Shown piece by piece: positions 1-7,200 of a stretch of DNA of 12,696 bases (position 1 is the first letter of the stretch; each line of letters opens with the position of its first letter). The notes under the pieces are model-generated. The model did not search any database. It saw nothing but the letters and a program-made list of their open reading frames with translations, and was not told the origin of the DNA. A program made the translations under genes and the position numbers. This DNA is from Moraxellaceae bacterium (GTDB lineage: Bacteria; Pseudomonadota; Gammaproteobacteria; Pseudomonadales; Ketobacteraceae), in assembly GCA_002402125.1 (NCBI GenBank), contig NVVG01000262.1, positions 1 to 12,696 on the forward strand. The letters run 5' to 3'.

Positions 1-1
1 G

Positions 2-448
2 GATGCAACACCCTGGCTAAACAAGCTTGGGGCCTCTAGCGTGATTAATCGCGCCACTATTGCCGAGTCTACACCCGCCCCGTTGTTAAAAACGGAGTGG
101 GCTGCCGTGGTTGATACAGTTGGTGGTGATACCTTATCCAATGCGTTAAAAGCGGTTCAATACGGAGGAAGTGTTGCATGCTGTGGTATGACCGCAGGAA
201 TAGAGTTAAATACCAGTGTTTTACCCTTTATCATTCGAGGCATAAACCTTCTCGGGATCGATTCAGTTGAGCTACCGCTAGAAGTGAAAATGGATATTTG
301 GAAAATGTTAGCAGGGGAGTGGGCTTTTGGAGAGCCTGGGCAGTTGGAGCAGTTGCTGTGCACGCCTACGACACTCTATGGCGTTCAGGATGCGCTGGAT
401 AAAATCATTGATGGAGCGCACCGAGGGCGTTTTTTAGTTAGTTTATAG
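2..448 (+). CDS. acuI: AcuI/YhdH-type acrylyl-CoA reductase (quinone oxidoreductase family), 3' part
   Basis: This is the C-terminal 148 residues of a zinc-less medium-chain dehydrogenase/reductase; the reading frame is open through the left window edge, so the start is missing. The family reduces acryloyl-CoA to propionyl-CoA with NADPH in the cytoplasm, for example during DMSP or 3-hydroxypropionate breakdown. Recognisable stretches are WLNKLGAS near the start of the fragment, the AVVDTVGGDTL segment that follows the Rossmann NADPH-binding region, a CCGMTAG turn, and PFIIRGINLLGIDSV, which closely resembles the YhdH/AcuI signature around PFILRxVxLxGxDSV. The C-terminus ends with the usual GRFLVSL-type strand. 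Full-length relatives have about 325-330 residues, so roughly half is present. The gene ends 69 bp before the convergent sensor kinase gene. Family assignment is firm; the exact substrate is inferred. Confidence 0.85.
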   Translation, partial: DATPWLNKLGASSVINRATIAESTPAPLLKTEWAAVVDTVGGDTLSNALKAVQYGGSVACCGMTAGIELNTSVLPFIIRGINLLGIDSVELPLEVKMDIWKMLAGEWAFGEPGQLEQLLCTPTTLYGVQDALDKIIDGAHRGRFLVSL

Positions 449-517
449 ATTTTTGGTATCCAGCAAGAAGGTCGGGTTTGTCAGGTACTTGGTTTTTTTA
501 TTTTGGTGCGGGTGATT

Positions 518-3361
518 TTAGGCGCGTTTTTTCTCGTTAGCGGTGCTCTCTAGAACGCTTCTTAATATTTTCATGTTCACTGGTTTAACCATGAAATCAT
601 CCATGCCACTATTTTTGCAGCGTTGAATTTGTTCTTCTAAAACGTGAGCCGTTAGCGCAATAATCTTAGTGCGGGGTGCCTTGTTATTTTTTTCCCAAAG
701 GCGAATCTCCCGCGTCGCCGTCAAACCATCCATTTCTGGCATCTCGCAATCCATAAACACCAGATCAAAAGGTATCCCAGTGGTCTCAATAGCGGTTAGT
801 GCTTCTAGGCCGTTGACAGCAAAGCTAGGGTGCTGGTTGCATTTTTGTAGTATGCCCTTCATGACTTGTCGTATTACGGTGTTATCTTCGGCGACAAGAA
901 TGTTTAAACGGGGCAGTTGGCTTGGTTCGGTTTTTTTACGGTTATTTTTATCATTACTGTGTACTGTAGGAATGTCGCTAGCAATACCAAGCCCTTTGGC
1001 GATAAGTTCGATGAATTCCGATTCTACTAGTGGTTTATCTGTTGCAAACAAGATGTTGGTGTCCGCAAGATCTTCATGTTTTGGTGGAATGCTGGAGGCG
1101 GTTATCAGGACAAAAGGGGTGGTGCCATACGCTTTTTTTAATGTTTCTTTCGCAAATCGAATGCCATCTCTGTCAGGCATATTGAGGTCAGATACTATTA
1201 GGTCAAAGGGGCTCTGTACTTGATGGGCTAGCTCTAATTGTTTGGTGGCTTCCTCGTTGTTTTTTGCATAGCTTGCTTGTATTTGGTGTCTAGTAGCAAA
1301 TTTCTTAAGAAGTCCACCATACGTGGTATTGTCGTCAACGATGAGTATTTTTTTATTGATGAGGGGTTGGTGCAAGGGATTGGGTGTTAGGGTGGCGGTA
1401 GTGTCTCGCGGTAAATGTATTTTCACCCAAAACGTAGAGCCTTGTCCTAGAGTGCTCTCGACGCCGATGCCTTCTCCCATTATGCTCGACAACTGTTTGC
1501 AAATGGCTAAACCTAAACCGGTACCCCCGTATTGTCGTGTTGTTGAGGAGTCTGCTTGCCCGAAAGCTGCAAATAATTTTTCCTGTTGTTTCTCCGATAT
1601 TCCAATGCCTGTGTCGTGCACCGAAATTTTCACCATGTTTTTGGAGTCATGTAGGGATTCTGCAGTAACAACTATTTCGCCTTGCTCGGTGAATTTAAGC
1701 GCATTGCTAATTAGATTAATAAGAATCTGACGTAGGCGTGTAGGATCTCCGATGACTTTTTCTGGTATATCCGGCGAGATGTCGGACATCATAGGGAGGA
1801 AGTGTTTTCTCATGTCAAGCCGAAACATTTTAAGCACTTCCCATACTAGCTTTCTAAAATCAAAGGGGATTGACTCAAGTTGCATTTTCCCGGCTTCTAT
1901 TTTCGAATAATCGAGAATGTCATTGATAACCGTTAGCAGGGTTTTTCCGGAGGAAAGAACCATTTCGTTGCATTTTCTCTGCTCACTATCCAAATGCATG
2001 TCGGAGAGTAGTTCAGACATGCCAATAACCCCGCTCATTGGGGTGCGGATCTCGTGGCTCATTTTAGCCAGAAACATGCTTTTTGCTTGATTGGCGAGTT
2101 CGGCTTCTTCTTTAGCCTGCTCGGCTACTCTTGTTGCGGTAACAAGGTCCTTAGTTGTTTTTATAAGTTTAAGGTTGGATCTCTTTCGTGCTCGATTAAT
2201 GAACAAAATAACTATCGTTAACATCGAAAATGTCATAATGCCAAGCCCCATATAGAGCAGCCAGTTTCTTTGCGCCGATATAGTAGCGCTTTGCTCAATG
2301 TTTTTACCCTTTTGCAGAACCAGGTCTGTTTCTTGTTGTTCTAGTATTTCATTATTCTTTTTTATGATTTCTGATAAGTTGATTACTCTTTCTTCTTTGT
2401 TTCCAAGAGTTGTAATCGTTCCCTCTAAGCGAATCTCCTTTTGCTTTAATTCGCCTTGTTTTTCCAGTAAGGACTTCGCCGCCTCAGAATATTGACTTGA
2501 AAGGGCGCTGAGCTCTTGTTGTTTTTGAATAAGAGAGATAGACGCGCCGGTATATTTTTCAGACAAGATCGCTAGAGAGTATTCTCTCTCCATTATCAGT
2601 CTGTTTTTCTTCTTAAGGGTATCCGTTTGTTTGGTTATTTGGTTTTCGTATTGTTGTTGCAGATTTTTGTGACTCTCTGTTTGTTTTTTAAGTTCTGAGG
2701 TCTTTTTTTCTAATTCGGATTGACGTAAAGCCAAGCTGTCTTTGAGTTGCGATAGTTTTTGTACTATGTCTCGGAGCAATTCCGCTACATCCAATTCGCT
2801 GCCGCCTAGTAGTAGTATTTTGTTATTCATCTTAAGGCGTTCAAATATAATGTTACTTCGGTTAACCTCAAAGCGTAGAGCGTTATTTCTTGCAATGATG
2901 TTGATCATGAAATCTTGTTTTTGTTTGCTTTCTCTGGTAATTAAGAGCGTGTCAGTGCGTCTTAATTTTTTGGTGATTTGAGTAAGTAGTGGGTTGGAAG
3001 ATCTGCTAGTAAAGATTATTTGGAATTGTGATCCGTCAATATTGGCAGGGTCTATGGCCGACACCTTTACTGGCCGACCGTGAATCTTGGTGAGTTTGGA
3101 AACCTTGGTAAGTTCTGCAAATAGAGATTTGTTATCACCAATAAAACCAATGTTGAATTCTTTTATTGTTGGGTCGTTGGGCCATTCGATGTGGTTAGAA
3201 AGCCTACAGATCATCACTGCTAAGACTTCATCGGCGCTGGGTTGCTTGGCGTGCAGACACGTCGATAGAATTAGCAGGCAGAGCAGAGAGCATGCTCTCG
3301 CTAGAGGGTAGTGTTTTTTTTGTTGGCTATTGCTTGGGTAATGCGGTTCCCAGGTTGCCAC
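518..3361 (-). CDS. Hybrid sensor histidine kinase with periplasmic YfiR-like domain and two receiver domains
   Basis: A 947-residue membrane sensor kinase. Order seen: basic N-terminus and hydrophobic signal segment (about 20-38), a YfiR-like (DUF4154) domain (about 42-200, with IEWP near 58-61 and [13 protein letters not shown] at 161-173), a long Q/E/K-rich coiled coil (about 205-355), one transmembrane helix (367-389), then a cytoplasmic kinase. The HisKA box is [11 protein letters not shown] with phospho-acceptor His436; the N box has Asn549/Asn553, G1 is DTGIGIS (583-589) and G2 is GGTGLGL (612-618). Receiver 1 has acidic pair D676/D677, phospho-Asp725, Thr754 and Lys776; receiver 2 has Asp871, Thr904 and Lys926. 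All catalytic residues are intact. Translation starts at GTG, preceded by a GAGAGAGA ribosome binding stretch. No separate response regulator lies beside it, so output may go through a distant partner or Hpt protein. In YfiBNR systems YfiR is a separate periplasmic repressor; here it is fused to the kinase. The signal sensed is unknown. Confidence 0.9.
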   Translation of the reverse strand: MATWEPHYPSNSQQKKHYPLARACSLLCLLILSTCLHAKQPSADEVLAVMICRLSNHIEWPNDPTIKEFNIGFIGDNKSLFAELTKVSKLTKIHGRPVKVSAIDPANIDGSQFQIIFTSRSSNPLLTQITKKLRRTDTLLITRESKQKQDFMINIIARNNALRFEVNRSNIIFERLKMNNKILLLGGSELDVAELLRDIVQKLSQLKDSLALRQSELEKKTSELKKQTESHKNLQQQYENQITKQTDTLKKKNRLIMEREYSLAILSEKYTGASISLIQKQQELSALSSQYSEAAKSLLEKQGELKQKEIRLEGTITTLGNKEERVINLSEIIKKNNEILEQQETDLVLQKGKNIEQSATISAQRNWLLYMGLGIMTFSMLTIVILFINRARKRSNLKLIKTTKDLVTATRVAEQAKEEAELANQAKSMFLAKMSHEIRTPMSGVIGMSELLSDMHLDSEQRKCNEMVLSSGKTLLTVINDILDYSKIEAGKMQLESIPFDFRKLVWEVLKMFRLDMRKHFLPMMSDISPDIPEKVIGDPTRLRQILINLISNALKFTEQGEIVVTAESLHDSKNMVKISVHDTGIGISEKQQEKLFAAFGQADSSTTRQYGGTGLGLAICKQLSSIMGEGIGVESTLGQGSTFWVKIHLPRDTTATLTPNPLHQPLINKKILIVDDNTTYGGLLKKFATRHQIQASYAKNNEEATKQLELAHQVQSPFDLIVSDLNMPDRDGIRFAKETLKKAYGTTPFVLITASSIPPKHEDLADTNILFATDKPLVESEFIELIAKGLGIASDIPTVHSNDKNNRKKTEPSQLPRLNILVAEDNTVIRQVMKGILQKCNQHPSFAVNGLEALTAIETTGIPFDLVFMDCEMPEMDGLTATREIRLWEKNNKAPRTKIIALTAHVLEEQIQRCKNSGMDDFMVKPVNMKILRSVLESTANEKKRA

Positions 3362-3490
3362 TAATCTCTCTCTTTATTACTGTTGAATAACATATTGTAC
3401 CTAGTATAAGTAAGCACTGTACACCAGCCTACGGAGGTGGGCGAGTGATATTTATTCTGTTCAGCTATTAGCATATAACTGAGTAGAGGA

Positions 3491-4657
3491 TTAGTCTCGT
3501 CTGAGGCGATCTGACACCGCAATAGGTGATGGGTAGCTGAAAACGATAATGTAGGTTGAAAGCAAAAAGGTAAGTATTGCTGTTGCTTGTATCATTGTGG
3601 ATGCTTCATCGCCAATATAGTGTAGGCTGCTAGCTATGTAGGCGATCAATAACGAAAATTCACTGGTTTGCCCTAAACGGAAACCAACTTCCCATGACAG
3701 TTTTTTACTTTCTCCCAGCTGGGTTAATAATTTGGCGAAGACCAATGGTTTTAGCACTATTACTGCGCCAGCCAGTAAGGTTGCAGGTATGATAATGTCA
3801 CCTACAAGTCCCAAGTTAAAGTTTGCACCAATGGCGAAGAAAAATAGAATTAGAAAGAAATCCCTTAATGGTTTTAGGTTAATAGCAATGTATTGGGCAA
3901 TGGGGCTATTTGCTAAGCTGATTCCGGCGATAAATGCCCCTATTTCTAATGATAGTTGGAAATGTTCTGCGAGCACCGCGAGTCCTAAGCACCATCCTAT
4001 GGCTAGCAAAAATATGTATTCGTGGAAACGATCAAATTTCTGGATCAGTGGCTGCAGAACCCAGCGTACAAAACCCATGGCAAAGATAATGAGGCAGGGC
4101 AGGGCGGCGATAAGTTGGATAAATTGAGTTGAATTTTCTAAGCTTTTTCCACCGTTCAGTATGATGAGTACCACGATAGCGAGAATGTCTTGCAATAGCA
4201 GAATTGAGATTAGCATGCCACCCGTATGTTTATGATGTAGAACGGTGGTTGGTAATAGTTTTATGCCAATGATGGTACTTGAAAAAATAGTGGATACACC
4301 AATAATAACGCTTTCCATTAAGCTAAAATCAAAGGAATAGCTCAAAATAAAACCGGTAAAACCGAGGGCGGCAGCACTCAGTAACGCTATAACGGCAGTT
4401 TTGGATAGTAGTTGTAAGAAATTCCTTGGCTGTAAATCTAATCCAAGTAGAAAGAGTAAAAACATAATGCCGATATGGCCAATTTCTTCGAGAGTCTTTG
4501 CGTCTTTTACGAGCTTAAATCCAAAGGGACCGAGTAAAATTCCAAGTACAATGTAGGCAACAATAAGAGGTTGGCGAGTGAATAGGGCAAATGACGCTAA
4601 AACACCGGCGCCGGTAAAAATGAGGAAAATTGAATAGATTAAGGATTCACTTCCCAT
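3491..4657 (-). CDS. CPA2-family cation:proton antiporter (Kef/RosB-like membrane domain only)
   Basis: A 388-residue inner-membrane protein with about 12-13 hydrophobic helices, belonging to the monovalent cation:proton antiporter 2 superfamily, which exchanges K+ or Na+ for protons. Visible family features are LLLQDILAI (Q156-D157, matching the conserved QD motif of Kef transporters), LSLEIGAFIAGISLA (235-249), matching the family's GLSxxLGAFLAG helix, and an FRLGQTSEFSLLIA segment (326-339), matching LxxxGEFSFVL. The protein stops just after the last helix, so the cytoplasmic RCK/TrkA-N nucleotide-binding domain of full KefB/KefC (about 600 residues) is absent. The ATG start has a GGAG about 13 nt upstream, a rather long spacing. 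It lies between the DUF934 and sensor kinase genes on the same strand, with 164 bp upstream and 129 bp downstream, so it may be its own transcription unit. The transported ion cannot be told from sequence. Confidence 0.87.
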   Translation of the reverse strand: MGSESLIYSIFLIFTGAGVLASFALFTRQPLIVAYIVLGILLGPFGFKLVKDAKTLEEIGHIGIMFLLFLLGLDLQPRNFLQLLSKTAVIALLSAAALGFTGFILSYSFDFSLMESVIIGVSTIFSSTIIGIKLLPTTVLHHKHTGGMLISILLLQDILAIVVLIILNGGKSLENSTQFIQLIAALPCLIIFAMGFVRWVLQPLIQKFDRFHEYIFLLAIGWCLGLAVLAEHFQLSLEIGAFIAGISLANSPIAQYIAINLKPLRDFFLILFFFAIGANFNLGLVGDIIIPATLLAGAVIVLKPLVFAKLLTQLGESKKLSWEVGFRLGQTSEFSLLIAYIASSLHYIGDEASTMIQATAILTFLLSTYIIVFSYPSPIAVSDRLRRD

Positions 4658-4786
4658 GCGAAAGATTTGTCTCCGTAGAATATTGGGGGTTTAGATCAAG
4701 TCTAGCAAATAATATACCGAGCGTGAGGGTGGGTGTGCTTTTAGAAAGAAGGGGAGAGGGAAAAGTGAGGCTAAAAATGAAAGTCA

Positions 4787-4819
4787 CCGGTTAGGATTGC
4801 TCAAAACCGGCGTTTTTTT
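4787..4819. terminator. Stem-loop with T-tract between DUF934 gene and antiporter gene
   Basis: Arms CCGGTT (4787-4792) and AACCGG (4805-4810) flank a 12-nt loop. On the + strand the stem is followed by CG and seven T residues (4813-4819), an intrinsic-terminator arrangement pointing rightwards. On the - strand the same stem lies just after the DUF934 stop codon and is followed by TGACTTTCATTTTT, a poorer U-tract. It may end the cysI-DUF934 transcript, block antisense transcription, or act in both directions. The stem is short (6 bp) and the loop large. Confidence 0.45.
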
Positions 4820-4821
4820 AT

Positions 4822-5322
4822 TCAAGGGCGTCGAGCGTAGATTGGGCGTTTTTCCAACACGTCTGACTGGTATTCAACCGATAGGCTCGCAAAGCTTGCA
4901 AGTGCCTCATTCATATCCTTGTCCGCTCGAAGAGCATAGGCATCGAAACCGCAGCGTTCCATGAAGCGCAATTGGTCTCTTAATACATCACCCACTGCGC
5001 GAATTTCGTGCGTAAAATTGAAGCGCTCTCGTAGAATACGCGAGATGCTGTAACCTCTACCGTCGCCAAACTTAGGGAAATCAACAGCTATCAAATCGAT
5101 GTGCTTAAGCTCTTCTTGGAAAGTTTCTGGCTCGTCGGAACCAAGCAACAATACACCCACCTTTCCTTTGCGGGCGGTAAGTGCCTCTTTGTTTTCTAAC
5201 CAATAGGCCAAGTTAACGATGATGTTGGTGGATTCAGGAGTGGTCTCCAACTCTTGTTCTGGTTCGGCTAGGGTTGTCCATTGGTCGTCGATTATTTCTC
5301 GATTTTTAATTATTTTTGGCAT
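4822..5322 (-). CDS. DUF934 family protein, partner of sulfite reductase
   Basis: A 166-residue soluble protein of the DUF934 family, usually annotated as an oxidoreductase probably involved in sulfite reduction and normally found directly downstream of cysI in proteobacteria. Signature stretches are FGDGRGYS (85-92), RAVGDVLRDQL (108-118) and RCGFDAY (123-129). No cofactor-binding motif is obvious and the biochemical role is not established. The frame is open further upstream, but the start chosen here is the ATG at 5322, because AAGGAG lies at good spacing before it and the protein then begins MPKIIKNREI, as relatives do. The gene overlaps the last 17 nt of cysI, implying co-transcription and coupled translation. 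The role in sulfite reduction is inferred from neighbourhood. Confidence 0.85.
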   Translation of the reverse strand: MPKIIKNREIIDDQWTTLAEPEQELETTPESTNIIVNLAYWLENKEALTARKGKVGVLLLGSDEPETFQEELKHIDLIAVDFPKFGDGRGYSISRILRERFNFTHEIRAVGDVLRDQLRFMERCGFDAYALRADKDMNEALASFASLSVEYQSDVLEKRPIYARRP

Positions 5323-6967
5323 ATACCTTCTCCTTAAACGGTGCCATACCAATGCGCTGGTAGGTCATTAAGAAGGTTTCGCCTTCTATTCGTTGGTCGA
5401 TATAAAACTTGATGATTGTTTCAATGACGTTAGCCACCTCTTCTTCTTTGAAAGAGGGACCAATTATTTTGCCAACGGCAGCATCAAACCCAGAGTCACC
5501 GCCTAAGGACACCTGATAGAATTCTTTGCCTTTCTTATCAACACCCAAAACACCGATGTTACCAATATGGTGATGGCTACATGCGTTCATGCAACCTGAG
5601 ATGTTGAGGGAGATTTCGCCAATGTCATAAACGTAGTCATAATCATCGAATTTTCGTTGAATTTGCTCTGCAATAGGAATCGACTTTGCGTTTGCAAGTG
5701 CACAGAAGTCACCACCAGGGCAACAGATAATATCGTTGATTGTGTGAATGTTTGCGGTCGCAAAATCAAATGACTTGAGTTTTTCCCAGAGTTCATACAG
5801 TAACTCTTGTTTAACATCGGCTAGAACAACATTTTGGTTGTGGGTTGTTCGTACTTCACCAAAGCTGTATTGATCCGCCATGTCAGCGATTGCAATAAGT
5901 TGATCAGTAGTGACATCCCCTGGGGCAACACTGATGGGTTTTAGCGACAGTGTCACAATGCGATAACCGGATTTTTTATGGTTATCTGTATTTTGGCGGT
6001 ACCAAATTGAAAAAGCACTGCTGTCTTTTTTTGCAGACATCAAAGCAGCCGGATTGTCTTCTAGAGCTTCGTATGCGGGCTCCGGGAAGCATTCCTGCAT
6101 CTGCTTAACCTCTGCATCGGGTAAATCTAATGCAGTGTTTACCAGGTGCTTCCATTCCTCTGCAACCTTGTCGCGGAATACATCGGGTGTTAGCGCTTTA
6201 ACCAGGATCTTGATGCGGGCTTTGTACTTGTTGTCACGTCGCCCATAACGATTGTAGACACGCAGTACGGCCTCTAGATAAGAGAGTAGATGCTTAGGAG
6301 GCAAAAACTCGTTAATCAGAGAACCCGCTATAGGGGTACGGCCAAGGCCACCCCCAACAAATACATTAAACCCAATTTCCCCGGCTGCATTTTCAACTAA
6401 ACGCAACCCAATATCGTTAAAACGGATGGCGGCCCGGTCTTCATCGGTGGCTGCTGAGACTGCAATTTTAAATTTACGTGGCAGAAAAGCAAATTCCGGG
6501 TGGAATGTTGACCATTGGCGAATGATTTCGCAATAAGGTCTAGGGTCAGCGACTTCGTTGACGGCAACGCCGGCAAATTGGTCGATAGTGGTGTTTCGTA
6601 TGCAGTTACCGCTTGTTTGTACCGCGTGCATCTGTACGCTAGCCAATTCAGCCAATATATCAGGTACGTCAGCCATCTTGGGCCAGTTAAATTGGACGTT
6701 TTGACGGGTGCTGATGTGAGCATATCCCTTGTCGTAGGTTTTGGCGATATGGGCCAGTTTACGAACCTGTGTGCTGTTTAGCATCCCATAAGGGACTGCT
6801 ACTCGTAGAAGCGGGGCGTGTCTTTGCACGTAAAGACCATTCTGCAGCCTAAGAATTAGAAATTCTTCTTCTGATAGCTCACCTTTAAAAAAGCGTTGAG
6901 TTTGATCGCGAAATTGCTCAACTCTCTCATTCAATAATAATTGGTCATACTCTTTATAAGCGTACAT
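5306..6967 (-). CDS. cysI: Nitrite/sulfite reductase hemoprotein (CysI-type, siroheme and 4Fe-4S)
   Basis: A 553-residue cytoplasmic assimilatory sulfite reductase that makes the six-electron reduction of sulfite to sulfide, feeding cysteine synthesis. The cluster and siroheme ligands are visible as C416-x5-C422 (in CCPGGDFC) and C459-x3-C463 (in SGCMNAC), the classic Cys pattern of siroheme reductases. Ferredoxin-like half-domains are apparent (HISTRQNVQFNW at 84-95 and its counterpart RTTHNQNVVLADV at 373-385). The substrate-side loop TSGNCIRNTT (118-127) is also typical. Length is near the 550-570 usual for CysI. The ATG at 6967 is preceded by AAGAGA at normal spacing. No CysJ flavoprotein gene is nearby; the downstream DUF934 gene overlaps it by 17 nt. 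Relatives include nitrite reductases, but the DUF934 linkage favours sulfite. Confidence 0.92.
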   Translation of the reverse strand: MYAYKEYDQLLLNERVEQFRDQTQRFFKGELSEEEFLILRLQNGLYVQRHAPLLRVAVPYGMLNSTQVRKLAHIAKTYDKGYAHISTRQNVQFNWPKMADVPDILAELASVQMHAVQTSGNCIRNTTIDQFAGVAVNEVADPRPYCEIIRQWSTFHPEFAFLPRKFKIAVSAATDEDRAAIRFNDIGLRLVENAAGEIGFNVFVGGGLGRTPIAGSLINEFLPPKHLLSYLEAVLRVYNRYGRRDNKYKARIKILVKALTPDVFRDKVAEEWKHLVNTALDLPDAEVKQMQECFPEPAYEALEDNPAALMSAKKDSSAFSIWYRQNTDNHKKSGYRIVTLSLKPISVAPGDVTTDQLIAIADMADQYSFGEVRTTHNQNVVLADVKQELLYELWEKLKSFDFATANIHTINDIICCPGGDFCALANAKSIPIAEQIQRKFDDYDYVYDIGEISLNISGCMNACSHHHIGNIGVLGVDKKGKEFYQVSLGGDSGFDAAVGKIIGPSFKEEEVANVIETIIKFYIDQRIEGETFLMTYQRIGMAPFKEKVYAKNN

Positions 6968-7007
6968 TTGATTCTCTTACATACAGATTGGTATACAAAT
7001 CAACATA

Positions 7008-7031
7008 GAGGCAGTCGGCCTCGTTCGAGGC
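7008..7031 (-). promoter_or_regulatory. Three-arm element with mutually exclusive hairpins upstream of cysI
   Basis: Read on the - strand toward cysI, the element is GCCTC (7031-7027), GAAC, GAGGC (7022-7018), CGACT, GCCTC (7012-7008). The middle arm can pair with the first arm (4-nt loop) or with the third (5-nt loop), but not both. It ends 40 nt before the cysI ATG, so it could form in the leader RNA or serve as repeated half-sites for a DNA-binding regulator. Neither hairpin is followed by a T-tract, so it is not a simple terminator. The function is unproven. Confidence 0.35.
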
Positions 7032-7079
7032 GTGAGGGTACCAGTATGTTTTTGTGGAGAAAAGATTTTTTTGGAGTTA

Positions 7080-7085
7080 TGTCAA
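7080..7085 (-). promoter_or_regulatory. Possible -35 element (TTGACA) upstream of cysI
   Basis: A consensus TTGACA reads on the - strand 113-118 nt before the cysI start. No convincing -10 hexamer follows at 16-18 nt; the best is TTTTCT. This may mean an activator-dependent promoter, as is common for sulfur-assimilation genes under CysB, or simply chance. The 205-bp gap after the MATE gene makes a separate cysI promoter plausible. Confidence 0.25.
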
Positions 7086-7162
7086 AATCTAGGGGTGTCT
7101 TAGGCACTTATATTAACACGAAGATGTTGTTAATTGGCCAGGTAACGTCTGTTTTTGAGGTT

Positions 7163-7200
7163 AAAACTGGGCTTATAAGCGGATATTAGCCCAATCTTTT
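7163..7200 (-). terminator. Candidate bidirectional terminator at the MATE gene end
   Basis: Arms TGGGCT (7168-7173) and AGCCCA (7188-7193) enclose a 14-nt loop that contains the MATE stop codon. On the - strand the stem is followed by GTTTT, and on the + strand by ATCTTTTT. The 6-bp stem is modest, but its position at the end of the metH-MATE unit fits a terminator that separates it from cysI. Confidence 0.4.

Noticed and set aside
449..517. Terminator between acuI and the sensor kinase gene
   Set aside because: There is a seven-T run at about 493-499, but I could find only a 4-bp imperfect stem before it, so a hairpin terminator is not supported.
3239..3301. Lipoprotein signal in the sensor kinase (LSTC at residues 32-35)
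   Set aside because: The residue before the cysteine is Thr rather than Gly, Ala or Ser, and the protein has a later transmembrane helix. An ordinary signal peptide or uncleaved anchor is more likely.
3403..3408. TATACT -10-like hexamer upstream of the sensor kinase
   Set aside because: No acceptable -35 hexamer lies at 16-18 nt (the best is TAGGCT), so I do not call a promoter.
5320..5352. Upstream start at 5352 for the DUF934 gene
   Set aside because: The extra ten residues (MVWHRLRRRY) are not family-like and lie within the cysI coding end, whereas the ATG at 5322 has an AAGGAG site at correct spacing.
6941..7189. 82-codon open frame on the + strand across the MATE-cysI gap
   Set aside because: It overlaps the cysI start and MATE end on the opposite strand, the sequence looks like translated non-coding DNA, and there is no ribosome site or recognisable domain.
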